Below are positions 47,526 to 56,829 of a DNA stretch of 64,000 nt, in pieces; within the stretch, counting starts at the first letter, position 1; each line of letters opens with the position of its first letter. This stretch comes from Caryophanales bacterium (lineage in GTDB: Bacteria > Bacillota > Bacilli > Bacillales > Amphibacillaceae): positions 1 through 64,000 of the forward strand of contig JARIBO010000066.1 of the NCBI GenBank assembly GCA_029257405.1, read 5' to 3'. Below the pieces are notes generated by a model. The model made no database searches and was not told the origin of the DNA. It worked only from the letters and a program-made list of their open reading frames with translations. A program made the position numbers and the translations under genes.

Positions 47526-47711
47526 ATGAAACACTATAACCTTACTGCTTTTGAGCGTACAGGTGTAAAAGTAATTGACGAAGCATTTACTGCCCAAAAT
47601 GATGAAGAAGCTAAAGCTTATACGCTCAGAAAATTAGAGCAAGAAGGTTTTTCTGATTTACCACATCGCTGCGTTACTGATAATGCAAAACTCGTTTCTT
47701 TCCAGAGATAA
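47526..47711 (+). CDS. yhzD: YhzD-like small protein
   Basis: 61-residue soluble protein with no membrane segment; the pattern FERTGVKVIDEAFTAQND and PHRCVTDNAKLVSFQR matches the YhzD-like family, whose function is unknown. AGGAGG precedes the ATG at good spacing. It diverges from yhaQ and ends at a GC-rich hairpin. Confidence 0.75.
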   Translation: MKHYNLTAFERTGVKVIDEAFTAQNDEEAKAYTLRKLEQEGFSDLPHRCVTDNAKLVSFQR

Positions 47712-47713
47712 TA

Positions 47714-47745
47714 AATCCCCCTAAACAAAATGTTTAGGGGGTGTT
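47714..47745. terminator. Hairpin between yhzD and yheA
   Basis: CCCCCTAAAC / GTTTAGGGGG with a 5-base loop and short T-rich flanks on both strands; GC-rich enough to end both convergent genes although neither U tract is perfect. Confidence 0.75.
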
Positions 47746-47760
47746 TATTATTATTACTAT

Positions 47761-48111
47761 TTATTTCATTGAAGCTTCATATGCTTCTTCTAAAGGCTTC
47801 ATAATAATTGTACTAACTTCTTGAATTAGCTGATTTAATGCATGTTCATTTGCCATAAAACCATTTACAATTTCATTTTCCTTTAAAGTCTCAAATTGTT
47901 GGCGTGATTCTTCTATTTCAGCTTCAGTCACTTCAAGTCCTTGAGATTGTTTTTCATTTAAACTAATTTGAAAATCACGGAACCCTTCATAAAGCCCACG
48001 TGCTTCATCATCTTCTAACATTGCTTTAAATGATGCTTCAAATGCTGTGAACGCTTCTGATTCGCGTAATTCACTTTGTACTTCTAATGATTTTTCTTCT
48101 AATTTAGACAT
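47761..48111 (-). CDS. yheA: YlbF/YmcA-family protein YheA (UPF0342)
   Basis: 116-residue, all-helical acidic protein of the DUF964 family. It shows the family core EAFTAFEASFKAMLEDDEA and FQISLNEKQSQG. YlbF and YmcA relatives in Bacillus form part of a complex that aids RNA maturation, but YheA itself has no assigned role. GGAGG precedes the ATG. It lies 75 bases downstream of fumC on the same strand. Confidence 0.87.
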   Translation of the reverse strand: MSKLEEKSLEVQSELRESEAFTAFEASFKAMLEDDEARGLYEGFRDFQISLNEKQSQGLEVTEAEIEESRQQFETLKENEIVNGFMANEHALNQLIQEVSTIIMKPLEEAYEASMK

Positions 48112-48185
48112 AAGACACCTCCATAAAATATTGTATGCAAATTACTATAACAGACCTAGTAATTTCTGTATACTGATTTAGTTTT

Positions 48186-49571
48186 TTATAATGTATGTGT
48201 CATATCTTCTGGGACAACATATTCATCAAATTCTTCTTCTGTTAAAAGACCAGATGCAACTGCTGCTTCTTTAAGCGTTGTATTTTCATCAAATGCTTTT
48301 TTAGCAATTTTAGCTGCATTTTCATAACCGATATGTGGATTGAGCGCTGTTACTAACATTAAAGATCCATTTAAAAATTCATCAATTTTTTCGTAGTTAG
48401 CTTCTATTCCACGTACTGCACGTTCTTCAAATGACTTCATGCCATCTGCTAATAATTGCGCTGATTGTAAGAAATTATATGCGATAACAGGTTTAAATAC
48501 ATTAAGTTCAAAATTCCCTTGGCTAGCTGCAAAACCAATTGTCGCGTCGTTACCCATAACTTGCGTAACAACCATCGTTAATGCCTCGCTTTGCGTCGGG
48601 TTCACTTTCCCTGGCATAATTGAACTTCCTGGCTCATTTGTTGGTAAAGTAATCTCACCTAAACCAGAACGCGGTCCACTTGCTAACCAACGCACATCGT
48701 TTGCAATTTTCATTAAATCAGCTGCTAATGCTTTAAGCGCACCATGAGCATATACTGCTTCATCATAACTTGTTAACGAATGGAATTTGTTTTTCTCAGA
48801 ACTAAATGTGCGATTTGTTGATTTGCTTATCTCAACACACACACGGTCTGAAAATTCTGGATGAGCATTTAGACCTGTTCCAACTGCAGTTCCACCAATT
48901 GCTAAGTCTTTTAAATGTTCAGTACTTTCACCAATCATCACTTCTGCTTTTTCTAACATACGATGCCAACCACTCATTTCTTGACCAAGTGTAATTGGTG
49001 TAGCATCTTGCAGATGAGTACGTCCAATTTTAACAACATCTTTAAAAGCCTCTACTTTGACAGCGATAGAATCCTTTAATATTTTTACTGCTGGAAGAAC
49101 TTCATCTTCTAACTTTAATACCGCAGCAACATGAAGTGCTGTTGGATATGTATCATTTGAACTTTGAGATTTATTAACGTCATCATTTGGGTGTAATACA
49201 AGGTCACTTCCTTGTTCTTTTAACCATTCATTTCCAACGTATGATAAAACTTCATTCACGTTCATATTTGATTGTGTTCCGCTTCCAGTTTGCCAAACAA
49301 CTAATGGGAAGTGTTCATTTAATTCCCCTGCAACTACTTTATCAGCTGCATAACCAATTGCGTCTGACTTTTCTTTTTCTAGTAAACCTAAATCATGATT
49401 TGCTTTTGCTGCACTTTTCTTAAGTATTGCAAATGCTTTAATAATTTCTTTAGGCATTTTTTCATTTCCGATTGGGAAATTTTGTTTACTTCTTTGTGTC
49501 TGAGCACCCCAATATTTTTCAGTAGGTACTTTTACTTCACCTAACGTGTCTTTTTCTATACGATAACTCAA
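48186..49571 (-). CDS. fumC: Class II fumarate hydratase
   Basis: TCA-cycle enzyme interconverting fumarate and malate; iron-independent homotetramer. The fumarase/aspartase signature [11 protein letters not shown] is intact, the catalytic His lies in [10 protein letters not shown] and THTSSS-type substrate motifs in [12 protein letters not shown]. 461 residues as usual. The start is a TTG seven bases after AAGGAGG. Confidence 0.96.
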   Translation of the reverse strand: MSYRIEKDTLGEVKVPTEKYWGAQTQRSKQNFPIGNEKMPKEIIKAFAILKKSAAKANHDLGLLEKEKSDAIGYAADKVVAGELNEHFPLVVWQTGSGTQSNMNVNEVLSYVGNEWLKEQGSDLVLHPNDDVNKSQSSNDTYPTALHVAAVLKLEDEVLPAVKILKDSIAVKVEAFKDVVKIGRTHLQDATPITLGQEMSGWHRMLEKAEVMIGESTEHLKDLAIGGTAVGTGLNAHPEFSDRVCVEISKSTNRTFSSEKNKFHSLTSYDEAVYAHGALKALAADLMKIANDVRWLASGPRSGLGEITLPTNEPGSSIMPGKVNPTQSEALTMVVTQVMGNDATIGFAASQGNFELNVFKPVIAYNFLQSAQLLADGMKSFEERAVRGIEANYEKIDEFLNGSLMLVTALNPHIGYENAAKIAKKAFDENTTLKEAAVASGLLTEEEFDEYVVPEDMTHTL

Positions 49572-49785
49572 TTCAATTCCTCCTTGATAGGTAATTGATT
49601 CAACTCACCCACTATTGTAACAAATCATATTGATTTAATGAAATGTTTAACTTAAATAGTGAGAATTTTCTTTAATTACAATCGTTTAAAAGTATAATGA
49701 CACAAAATTGTACTTTTTCACTTAATTATTTCGTTCTAAAACATCTATAATAGAAATAATAGATTTTATAAAAGGAGTAAAGATA

Positions 49786-50616
49786 ATGCCGATGATTTGG
49801 ACTCACATATTATTTTCCGAAGAAGTAACTGATCGTACCGAAAAACTCGCAAACTTTACTTTAGATGAAAATTATTTAATTCTTGGAGCACAAGGAAATA
49901 ACTTGTTAGATTTCATTCCTTTTTATTCACAAAATAAATTATTCTTTAAGAAGCAGCTTCTCACATTAACTAGTGAAAATAGTGAAGAAAATTTTATTAA
50001 ATTTATTCACTCAATCTCTTCCACAAACAAACAAGTAACTTCATATATTATTGGTTATATTACTTATTGTTTTTTAGAAAAGGAAATGAGCAAATATCTA
50101 AATCATTTCAGTAAATTAACACATACAAGTGTAAATGTTCTAAAAACGAATATCGATACTTTAATTATGCATAAGTATTATAATCTAGACACAAGAAAAG
50201 TCCCTGTTTTAAAAGAATTTAAGTTAAAAATACTTTTAGATTCTAACATCAAAAAATCAATGAAAATTATTAACCCTCATTTAGCAAAGAATCTCCAAAA
50301 AGCTTATTTACACACTTTAATAGGTTTAAGATGGCTTTTTGACCCATATGGTTGGAAGTCTAAAATGTTCCCTTCTTACACACCTTTATACGACATTCAT
50401 TTGAAGTTAAATACAAGTACTGATTTATTAAATGAAAATCATGTTGTTTGGGATGAGATTAATAACGATTCACGCTCTTTTATAGATATTTATAATCAAG
50501 CTATATTTAAATCAACAGAATTTTTGAATTTGCTTTTTATATTTTTGGAAAAAAAGGATCAAAAAAGTTTGAATACTGCAATCCATTTATTAAAAACTTT
50601 AAACAAAAAAAGCTAA
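49786..50616 (+). CDS. Degenerate zinc-dependent phospholipase C-like protein
   Basis: 276 residues. The opening PMIWTHILFSEEV and the block IDTLIMHKYYNLDTRK are recognisable from a Bacillales family annotated as zinc-dependent phospholipase C-like hydrolases. The metal-binding blocks are altered: the GPD segment reads LGAQGNNLLDFIPFY, and the H-x3-D region reads GYITYCFLEKEMSKYL with Tyr and Glu in place of His and Asp. It is therefore probably a full-length but non-catalytic relative. AAGGAG precedes the ATG; the stop lies within a bidirectional terminator. Monocistronic, divergent from fumC. Family assignment is from memory of these blocks. Confidence 0.72.
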   Translation: MPMIWTHILFSEEVTDRTEKLANFTLDENYLILGAQGNNLLDFIPFYSQNKLFFKKQLLTLTSENSEENFIKFIHSISSTNKQVTSYIIGYITYCFLEKEMSKYLNHFSKLTHTSVNVLKTNIDTLIMHKYYNLDTRKVPVLKEFKLKILLDSNIKKSMKIINPHLAKNLQKAYLHTLIGLRWLFDPYGWKSKMFPSYTPLYDIHLKLNTSTDLLNENHVVWDEINNDSRSFIDIYNQAIFKSTEFLNLLFIFLEKKDQKSLNTAIHLLKTLNKKS

Positions 50617-50652
50617 TTAAACTAAAATAATTTAGTTTAATTAGCTTTTCTT
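50607..50652. terminator. Bidirectional terminator after the phospholipase-like gene
   Basis: AAAAGCTAATTAAACTAAA and TTTAGTTTAATTAGCTTTT, a 19-bp perfect stem with a 4-base loop, convergent with the IDEAL-domain gene. Confidence 0.88.
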
Positions 50653-50669
50653 AATAGAGTTCATTTATA

Positions 50670-50894
50670 TTATTGGTTTTTAAATTTTTTATATTTTAAG
50701 CTATATTCAGTGAACATTTTTTTATTTGAAGTATCTAAAGCATAATTTATTTGTTCGAGTAAGTAATTTTCATTCCACCCATAGCATAAATTATCTAATA
50801 ATAACCGGGCTGTTAATTCCATATGAAACGGTGCCTTTTCCTGATTTAGTTGATTAAGTTCTTGGTTTGGTTGACTATCTTTATATCTTTTCAT
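50670..50894 (-). CDS. IDEAL-domain protein
   Basis: 74 residues. The C-terminal half, from ELTARLLLDNLCYGWNENYL to ALDTSNKKMFTEYSLKYKKF, fits the IDEAL domain found in small Bacillales proteins such as YpiB and ComK-regulating relatives, usually a protein-protein interaction helix pair. The N-terminus is polar and repetitive (QPNQELNQLNQE). A G-rich site GGGGGC precedes the ATG. Function unknown. Confidence 0.75.
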   Translation of the reverse strand: MKRYKDSQPNQELNQLNQEKAPFHMELTARLLLDNLCYGWNENYLLEQINYALDTSNKKMFTEYSLKYKKFKNQ

Positions 50895-50961
50895 AAATTA
50901 CGCCCCCTTTTTACTTCCTAAGTCTATTATGCAGAATTTTCTGAATAATTGCAAGGCGTAT

Positions 50962-51255
50962 TTACATTGTTATTAAATAAACTGCTATAATTGCTCCTAC
51001 GACAACAAAAACAATATTTAATCCTAAAAATGCAAGTATAATAGCGACAATTCCTCCGATAATGCCAACACTGGGATTATTATCTTTAACATAAAGAATT
51101 CCAGGAAAAATCATTGCCCCTAGCGCAGCATATGGTATCGCTGATAACCACCGATTAATCCAATCTTTAAAAACAAACTTTTCAACAATAAATGCAGGAA
51201 TTATTCTTGGTATCATTGTCACAAGTGACATACCTATAATGATAATAAAAATCAC
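50962..51255 (-). CDS. azlD: AzlD-family branched-chain amino acid exporter subunit
   Basis: 97-residue membrane protein with about three or four spans, the small partner of AzlC. GTG start behind AAAGGAGG; the GTGA overlaps the azlC stop. The pair exports branched-chain amino acids or analogues in Bacillus. No leucine or CodY control element is obvious. Confidence 0.87.
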   Translation of the reverse strand: MIFIIIIGMSLVTMIPRIIPAFIVEKFVFKDWINRWLSAIPYAALGAMIFPGILYVKDNNPSVGIIGGIVAIILAFLGLNIVFVVVGAIIAVYLITM

Positions 51256-51989
51256 TTACTTTCCTCCTTTAACAAAACAACACCACTCAAACCACCGATC
51301 AAAGTGCCTAGCACAATTGCCCAACCATCGCTCATAATTTGTGAAAAGAAATAATTAACTGTCATCGCAATAACAACAATTAAAATAACTTTAGTGTTTC
51401 GTTTAATCGAAGGTACAAGTAAACCAATAAAGAGTGCATATAAAGCAATTCCCATACTATTGCTTAATTGTTCGGGAATAATATCTCCAACAAGCCCCCC
51501 AATTAAACTTCCAATCACCCAAGTTAAATAAGCAGTTAAAATAACCGTAATAAAAAATACATACCCTTTTTTATAATCAACTTTATCTATATGAAGTGCC
51601 GACACAGCAAATGATTCATCAGTTAGACCGAGTCCTAGTGAAACTCTGCCCTTTCGACCAATAGTTGACTGAACTTGATTCATAAACGATAAACTCATAA
51701 TAAAATGTCTGAAATTCAAAACAAAGGTTGCTACGATTATTTCTAAGGCAGAAGCACTACTAATAATCATATTCGCACCCATAAATTGGCTTGCACCTGC
51801 ATAAACAAAAGCACTCATCATCGTCAATTCTAAAATAGACATACCAGCTTGTTTAGCTAGTATGCCAAATGTGAGAGCGACAGGAATATAACCAAAAGCT
51901 ATGGGAAGTGATGTTTGAATACCTAATTTAATCATTTCTTGAGCAGAATAACTATCGTAATCTGCAGCTTTTTCACTTATCTCTCTCAC
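51252..51989 (-). CDS. azlC: AzlC-family branched-chain amino acid exporter
   Basis: About 245 residues, with around seven spans. AzlC signatures are GYIPVALTFGILAKQAGMS, MMSAFVYAGASQFMG and NFRHFIMSLS. The start is uncertain: an ATG at 51998 touches the AAGG site, whereas the GTG at 51989 is nine bases after it, so I use the GTG. The gap to the map stop is short, so map-azlC-azlD are probably co-transcribed. Confidence 0.9.
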   Translation of the reverse strand: MREISEKAADYDSYSAQEMIKLGIQTSLPIAFGYIPVALTFGILAKQAGMSILELTMMSAFVYAGASQFMGANMIISSASALEIIVATFVLNFRHFIMSLSFMNQVQSTIGRKGRVSLGLGLTDESFAVSALHIDKVDYKKGYVFFITVILTAYLTWVIGSLIGGLVGDIIPEQLSNSMGIALYALFIGLLVPSIKRNTKVILIVVIAMTVNYFFSQIMSDGWAIVLGTLIGGLSGVVLLKEESK

Positions 51990-52007
51990 TTTTATCATCC
52001 TTAAATT

Positions 52008-52757
52008 TTAGTCCTGTTCTGTTAAAATTAACGGACCATCTTTCGTAATCGCAAGTGTATGCTCATATTGAGCTGAACGACTTTGATCTTGTGTACGCGC
52101 TGTCCAACCATTGTCATCCATTTGACTATGCCATTTACCTTCATTAATCATTGGTTCGATTGTGATAACCATACCTTCTTTTAGGCGTGTACCTTTATTA
52201 GGTAAACCAAAGTGTGGTATATGTGGAGGTTCATGCAATGTTGGTCCAATACCATGACCTGTAAAGTCTCTCACAACTGAAAACCCTTCTTTTTCTGCAT
52301 AAGTTTGAATCGCATGACCAATATCCCCAACACGGTTACCTACTTTCGCTTGTTCAATACCAAGGTATAGTGCTTTTTTTGTTACTTCCATTAAATGTTT
52401 ACCTGCTGGGTCTATTTCACCGACAGCATATGTCCACGCAGAATCAGCTAATCCTCCATTTAGATTAACAACCATATCAATTGTCACAAGATCACCATCG
52501 ACTAATTTTTCATTTCGCGGGAAACCATGACAAATTTCATCATTAATTGACGCACACGTTGCATATTTGTAACCTTGGAAACCTTTTTGTTCTGGAGTTG
52601 CCCCATGCTTTTTTAAAAAATCTTCAACGAATGTATCAATCTCCATCGTTGTAATTCCTGGTTTTATCATTTTTGCAATTTCTTTATGTGTTTTAACTAA
52701 TAAGTCACCTGCTAATTTCATTTGTTCTATTTCTCGTTTACTTTTACGTGTAATCAA
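52008..52757 (-). CDS. map: Methionine aminopeptidase, type I
   Basis: Removes the initiator Met from nascent proteins. Metal ligands are visible in LVTIDMVVN, LADSAWTYAV, the His in GHGIGPTLHEPPHIPHFG and the Glu in ITIEPMINEG and SAQYEHTLAI. 249 residues as in S. aureus. TTG start with a moderate GGGAAG site. Confidence 0.94.
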   Translation of the reverse strand: MITRKSKREIEQMKLAGDLLVKTHKEIAKMIKPGITTMEIDTFVEDFLKKHGATPEQKGFQGYKYATCASINDEICHGFPRNEKLVDGDLVTIDMVVNLNGGLADSAWTYAVGEIDPAGKHLMEVTKKALYLGIEQAKVGNRVGDIGHAIQTYAEKEGFSVVRDFTGHGIGPTLHEPPHIPHFGLPNKGTRLKEGMVITIEPMINEGKWHSQMDDNGWTARTQDQSRSAQYEHTLAITKDGPLILTEQD

Positions 52758-52828
52758 ACTAATATCTTCCCTTCCTTATTTCATTTAAACTTTCTTTATC
52801 TATACTTTATTTTACGCGTTTTTACAAC

Positions 52829-52875
52829 AAAAAGCTAACCAACACTATTTATAAATAGTATTGGTTAGCTTTTTA
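52829..52875 (-). terminator. Terminator of fadH
   Basis: AAAAAGCTAACCAACACTAT and its near-complement ATAGTATTGGTTAGCTTTTT form a long hairpin with a T run on both strands; it separates fadH from map. Confidence 0.88.
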
Positions 52876-52888
52876 ATTTAATCATTTA

Positions 52889-53656
52889 CTAAAATGGCAT
52901 TTGATTTAACCACTGTCCACCGTCCATGGTAACGACTTCACCATTTATGTAAGCGGCATCATCTGAAAGTAAGAAAAATGCTAGTCCAGCAATCTCTTCT
53001 GGCGTACCAAATCTTTGTAACGGTACCGATTGACGTGTTTGCTCAGCCATATCTTCTGATAACATTAACTTTTCTGCTCCACCTGTGCGTTCAATTGGAC
53101 CTGGTGCGATTGCGTTTGTGCGAATTCCGTAACGTGTTCCCCACTCAACTGCGAGTGTACGTGTTAAACTTAATACGCCTGCTTTTGCTGCTGCACTATG
53201 GATTACTCCTGCTCCTGCATCCCAAGCGTATGTTGCAACCATATTTAATATTGCACCTTTATGTTTTGTTTCAATCCAATGCTTTCCTACAGCTTGGCTA
53301 CAGTAAAATGTACCATTTAAAACAATATCTATAACAGAATTCCATCCATTTGGTGATAAATCTTCTGCTAAGGCAATGAAATTACCTGCTGCGTTATTTA
53401 CTAAATAATCAATTTGTCCAAAATTTTCAACTGTCTCACTGACCATGCGATCGACATCTTCTAGGTTCCTTACATCCATTTGGAATGGGTATACGGTTCC
53501 TGTTGCTGTTTTTTCTATTTCTGCTTTAGCTTCTGCTAATCTTTCTTCATTTCTTCCAGTCATCACAACGGAAGCGCCTTCATTTGCAAACTTTTGAACC
53601 ATAGCTTTACCCATACCACTTGAACCACCTGTAACAATAACAACTTTATCTTTCAT
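52889..53656 (-). CDS. fadH: SDR, FadH-like 2,4-dienoyl-CoA reductase
   Basis: 255-residue SDR. NADP site GGSSGMGKAMVQKF; the NNAAGNF motif, the LAVEWG and IAPGPIERTGG blocks are typical of bacillar FadH (YkuF) and of peroxisomal-type 2,4-dienoyl-CoA reductase. The usual catalytic Tyr region reads YAWDAGAGVIHSAAAKAG, the modified active site of this subgroup. It would act in beta-oxidation of unsaturated fatty acids. A FadR-like palindrome lies 25 bases upstream, which supports the assignment. AGGAGG precedes the ATG. Confidence 0.88.
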   Translation of the reverse strand: MKDKVVIVTGGSSGMGKAMVQKFANEGASVVMTGRNEERLAEAKAEIEKTATGTVYPFQMDVRNLEDVDRMVSETVENFGQIDYLVNNAAGNFIALAEDLSPNGWNSVIDIVLNGTFYCSQAVGKHWIETKHKGAILNMVATYAWDAGAGVIHSAAAKAGVLSLTRTLAVEWGTRYGIRTNAIAPGPIERTGGAEKLMLSEDMAEQTRQSVPLQRFGTPEEIAGLAFFLLSDDAAYINGEVVTMDGGQWLNQMPF

Positions 53657-53680
53657 TAGTAATCTCCTCCTATTAAGTTA

Positions 53681-53697
53681 TGAATGAGTATTCATTC
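53681..53697. promoter_or_regulatory. FadR-type operator upstream of fadH
   Basis: TGAATGAGTATTCATTC fits the Bacillus FadR box TGAATGANTANTCATTCA at every defined position it covers (the final A falls on a T). It lies just upstream of the fadH ribosome binding site, where a bound TetR-family repressor would block transcription until acyl-CoA releases it. Confidence 0.7.
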
Positions 53698-53863
53698 TTT
53701 AATTACAATTAGTTTATCAAACTTAACGAGAAAAAGACATACTTTTCATAAAGTATTAATGAATTTCATAATATATTTTTTTGCTTATCACTATTAGAGT
53801 AAATTCTTAACCTTTAAAATGGTGATAAGCAATTTTTATCATTATAAAATTCATTGTATCTAG

Positions 53864-54622
53864 TTAAATATAATCGGTTATATTATAAATTTCACCATTT
53901 CTTATTTCTGATTCACTTGTTAAGATATCTAAAAAAACTCCAGCTACAACATCTGTATCTTTTAATAAATTACTTTTTTTATAATTTTTGAAGTTTTCAA
54001 CTTCAATAAAAGCATCTTTATCTTGAATTCGTATATGTTTTTGCATATCTGTATCCATTATTCCTGGGCTAAAAGCAAATATTTTATTATATGTTTTTAA
54101 CACATTTTGCTCTATACCAACAGTTTGTGTATATGCATTAAGGCTTGCTTTCGAACTACTATAAGCACTCCAACCATAAATTGCTTTTGTAGCTGCTCCA
54201 CTTGTGATATTTGCAATTGTCAGTGTATAATCTGCTTTTTCACTTAATTTTAAAAAATTATTCGTAATCATCATGGGAGTCAGTGCATTTATTTGAAAAT
54301 GTTTAATTAATTTTTTTGAATCTACTTCTTTCGCTTGATTCATTGGTTCTAACATTCCAGCATTGTTAATAATATATAAACTGTTCACTTCATATTCACT
54401 TAATATTTCATTTGCTTTAATTATCATTTCTTCAACTTCATTAGCAACTGTTAAATCAGTAGTTAAATGAATATAATTCACATTATATTCTTTTGCTTTA
54501 GCTTGTAACCCTAAATTTTTTGTTCGTGATACACCGATGACGTGGACATATGACTCCAATAAAAACTCCGCGATTGATTCTCCTAACCCTCTTGATGTAC
54601 CTGTTATAAGTGCAAACTTCAT
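53864..54622 (-). CDS. SDR, sepiapterin/benzil reductase-like
   Basis: 252-residue SDR. The cofactor site is TGTSRGLGESIAEFL with VSRTKN suggesting NADPH, and the active site is YSSSKASLNAY; NNAGML is present. It resembles YueD-type benzil or sepiapterin reductases, but the substrate is unknown. ATG 54622 follows AAGGAGTG by seven bases; a GTG nine bases upstream lies in that site. It begins 5 bases after the M20 peptidase stop, so the two form an operon. Confidence 0.87.
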   Translation of the reverse strand: MKFALITGTSRGLGESIAEFLLESYVHVIGVSRTKNLGLQAKAKEYNVNYIHLTTDLTVANEVEEMIIKANEILSEYEVNSLYIINNAGMLEPMNQAKEVDSKKLIKHFQINALTPMMITNNFLKLSEKADYTLTIANITSGAATKAIYGWSAYSSSKASLNAYTQTVGIEQNVLKTYNKIFAFSPGIMDTDMQKHIRIQDKDAFIEVENFKNYKKSNLLKDTDVVAGVFLDILTSESEIRNGEIYNITDYI

Positions 54623-54627
54623 GTCCT

Positions 54628-55998
54628 TCACTCCTTTTTGAATGTATTCCAGTAATAAACAATTGTTTCCATACCTAAATCAAAACTATTTAGTGGAAAA
54701 CTTTCATTTGGTGAGTGCAAACGATCATCTGGTGTCCCAAATCCAAGTAATACAACCGGATGCTCATATAAATTATCCAACCATTCAACAACGGGTATTG
54801 AACCACCCATACGCACAAATACAGCTTCTTTTTTAAATGCACGTTCATAGCTTTCTGCTGCTTTTACAATTAATGGGTCTGTTGGCTCTACTTTATATGC
54901 TTTTGCAGATAGCTTTTCTTTCTTTACTTTAACTTTAACACCTGCTGGCTTATACTTTTCGATATGCGTTTCTAATAAATCTTGTATTCTTTCTGGGTCT
55001 TGATTCGGGACAATTCGACAAGTTATTTTAGCTGTTGCAGACGTTGGGATGATTGTTTTAGTCCCCTCGCCTTGATAACCCCCATAAATACCATTTATTT
55101 CAAAAGTAGGTCTTGCCATTGTATGTTCTTTTGCTGAGTATCCTTTTTCTGAAATTGTTTGAATCGCACCTGTTGTTTCTAAATAATTTTCACCTTGAAC
55201 ATTTTTAATGAGTTCTCTTTCTTCTTTTGTTAAATCTTCAACACCATCATAAAAGCCTGATACTGTAATCTGTTCATCTTTATTTTTCATAGTTGCAAGT
55301 AATTGGGCTAAAGCCATTGCTGGATTTTTTACCGCTCCACCGTAAATACCAGAGTGGAGATCATAACTTGGTCCAGTTACTTCAATTTCAATTCCAGTAA
55401 ACCCTTTTAACCCGTAAAGAATTGTCGGTTGATTTTCAGCAATCATACCAGAATCTGATATTACTGTAAAATCAGCTGCAAATTTCTCAGGGTAAGCATT
55501 TAAGTAATTATGTAAATTTTCGCTTCCAATTTCTTCTTCACCTTCAATACACACCTTCACATTGAGTGGTAATTTTCCTTCAGTTTTCATAAATGCTTCA
55601 AAGACAGCTAAGTGCATAAAGACTTGCCCTTTATCGTCACTTGCACCACGTGCATAAATTCGACCATTTCTTTCTTCTGGTAAAAAAGGCTCACTTATCC
55701 ACTCTTCATAAGGATCTGCTGGTTGTACATCATAATGACCATATAATAATACAGTTGGTGCATCCTTACCCGCTCCCATATATTCACCATAGATAATTGG
55801 ATGTCCATCGGTTTCAATCATTTCTAGATTAGAAAAACCAATTTCATTTAAATAGTCATAAACGAACTGTCCTGCATTTCTAACATCTTTTTTAAATGTT
55901 GAATCTGTACTTACACTTGGTATTTTCAAAAAATCATATAATGCTGCTAAGTTTTTACTTCGATTTTCTTTTAAATAATTTAATTGTTGTTCACTCAC
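54628..55998 (-). CDS. M20-family dipeptidase
   Basis: 456-residue zinc dipeptidase of the carnosinase/CNDP-like type. Metal ligands are in LLYGHYDVQPA (His, Asp), ARGASDDKGQ, the catalytic Glu pair in EGEEEIGS, VISDSG and the C-terminal His in DDRLHSPNES. Acts on dipeptides such as Cys-Gly or other peptides; specificity unknown. GTG start behind AAGGAGA. Followed closely by an SDR gene. Confidence 0.9.
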   Translation of the reverse strand: MSEQQLNYLKENRSKNLAALYDFLKIPSVSTDSTFKKDVRNAGQFVYDYLNEIGFSNLEMIETDGHPIIYGEYMGAGKDAPTVLLYGHYDVQPADPYEEWISEPFLPEERNGRIYARGASDDKGQVFMHLAVFEAFMKTEGKLPLNVKVCIEGEEEIGSENLHNYLNAYPEKFAADFTVISDSGMIAENQPTILYGLKGFTGIEIEVTGPSYDLHSGIYGGAVKNPAMALAQLLATMKNKDEQITVSGFYDGVEDLTKEERELIKNVQGENYLETTGAIQTISEKGYSAKEHTMARPTFEINGIYGGYQGEGTKTIIPTSATAKITCRIVPNQDPERIQDLLETHIEKYKPAGVKVKVKKEKLSAKAYKVEPTDPLIVKAAESYERAFKKEAVFVRMGGSIPVVEWLDNLYEHPVVLLGFGTPDDRLHSPNESFPLNSFDLGMETIVYYWNTFKKE

Positions 55999-56016
55999 TT
56001 AAATCTCTCCTTCTTT

Positions 56017-56829
56017 TTACCTATATATGTCATGAAAATAATCAATTGGAACGAATAAACCAACTTTTCCTATCTCTTCTTCATCTATTGTAGCAAATAT
56101 TACACCAGTAACTTTTCCATCTTTATTAATTATTGGACTTCCACTATTACCTCTATAAACAGGAGCATCAATTGTAACAACTGGTTGATCCCAATCTTTA
56201 AGCCTTACTTCTTCTATTAAATTTCCTTTATTTGCAATGCCACTAAATTTCAGTGGATTACCGATAAAATAAATTAATTCATCTTGTTCATATTCTGGAT
56301 TTTTAGCTAACTCTAAATAAGGAGTTGCTTCGCCAATATCTATTTTAACAACAGCCAAATCAATTTCCGGATAATCTTCAACCACTTTTCCAGTAAACAA
56401 ACCATGCTCAGGAACACCGACAGTAACTGTGTCATTTCCTTCAATGACATGGCTATTAGTTAACATTAATCCATCATTTGAAAATAAAAAACCTGTCCCT
56501 TTACTATCCCCTGTTTCAATCACTGTCACGGATTTTTTATATTCTTTTATATCATCTTGTTTTGATAGTTCAGTAGATGTTATTAAAAATTCAATAGCGG
56601 GAATCGAAAGTGTTTGTGGTAAAAGTGCGACAATATTGAATGCTAATGCAAGAGAAATTAACCAAAATGCCCATTTAGGGAATTGTCGCTTTGGTTTACC
56701 ATGTTTTTTTTGATAAGCCTCTCTTGCGAACGCCGCTTCTCTTGCTTGCTCTACTAACTCTAACATCTCTTCATCATCAATATCTTCAATTAAGTCAGTA
56801 TCTATGATATCATTATTTTTTTTATCCAT
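56017..56829 (-). CDS. Membrane-anchored trypsin-like serine protease without PDZ domain
   Basis: 270 residues: acidic cytoplasmic N-terminus (1-48), one membrane span (about 52-72), then an extracellular trypsin-like domain. The catalytic triad is His127 in TNSHVIEG, Asp157 in EIDLAVVKI and Ser229 in RGNSGSPI. There is no C-terminal PDZ domain, unlike HtrA/DegP, so it is a short HtrA-like sheath protease. GGAGG lies just before the ATG at 56829. Substrate unknown; cell-surface quality control is plausible. Confidence 0.87.
   Translation of the reverse strand: MDKKNNDIIDTDLIEDIDDEEMLELVEQAREAAFAREAYQKKHGKPKRQFPKWAFWLISLALAFNIVALLPQTLSIPAIEFLITSTELSKQDDIKEYKKSVTVIETGDSKGTGFLFSNDGLMLTNSHVIEGNDTVTVGVPEHGLFTGKVVEDYPEIDLAVVKIDIGEATPYLELAKNPEYEQDELIYFIGNPLKFSGIANKGNLIEEVRLKDWDQPVVTIDAPVYRGNSGSPIINKDGKVTGVIFATIDEEEIGKVGLFVPIDYFHDIYR

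Noticed and set aside
47526..47711. yhzD as an antitoxin or other defence gene next to an ABC operon
   Set aside because: No partner toxin gene; the sequence fits the YhzD-like family in its usual Bacillales neighbourhood.
49660..49700. CodY box (AATTTTCTTTAATTA) between fumC and the phospholipase-like gene
   Set aside because: Four mismatches to the CodY consensus in AT-rich DNA; not better than chance.
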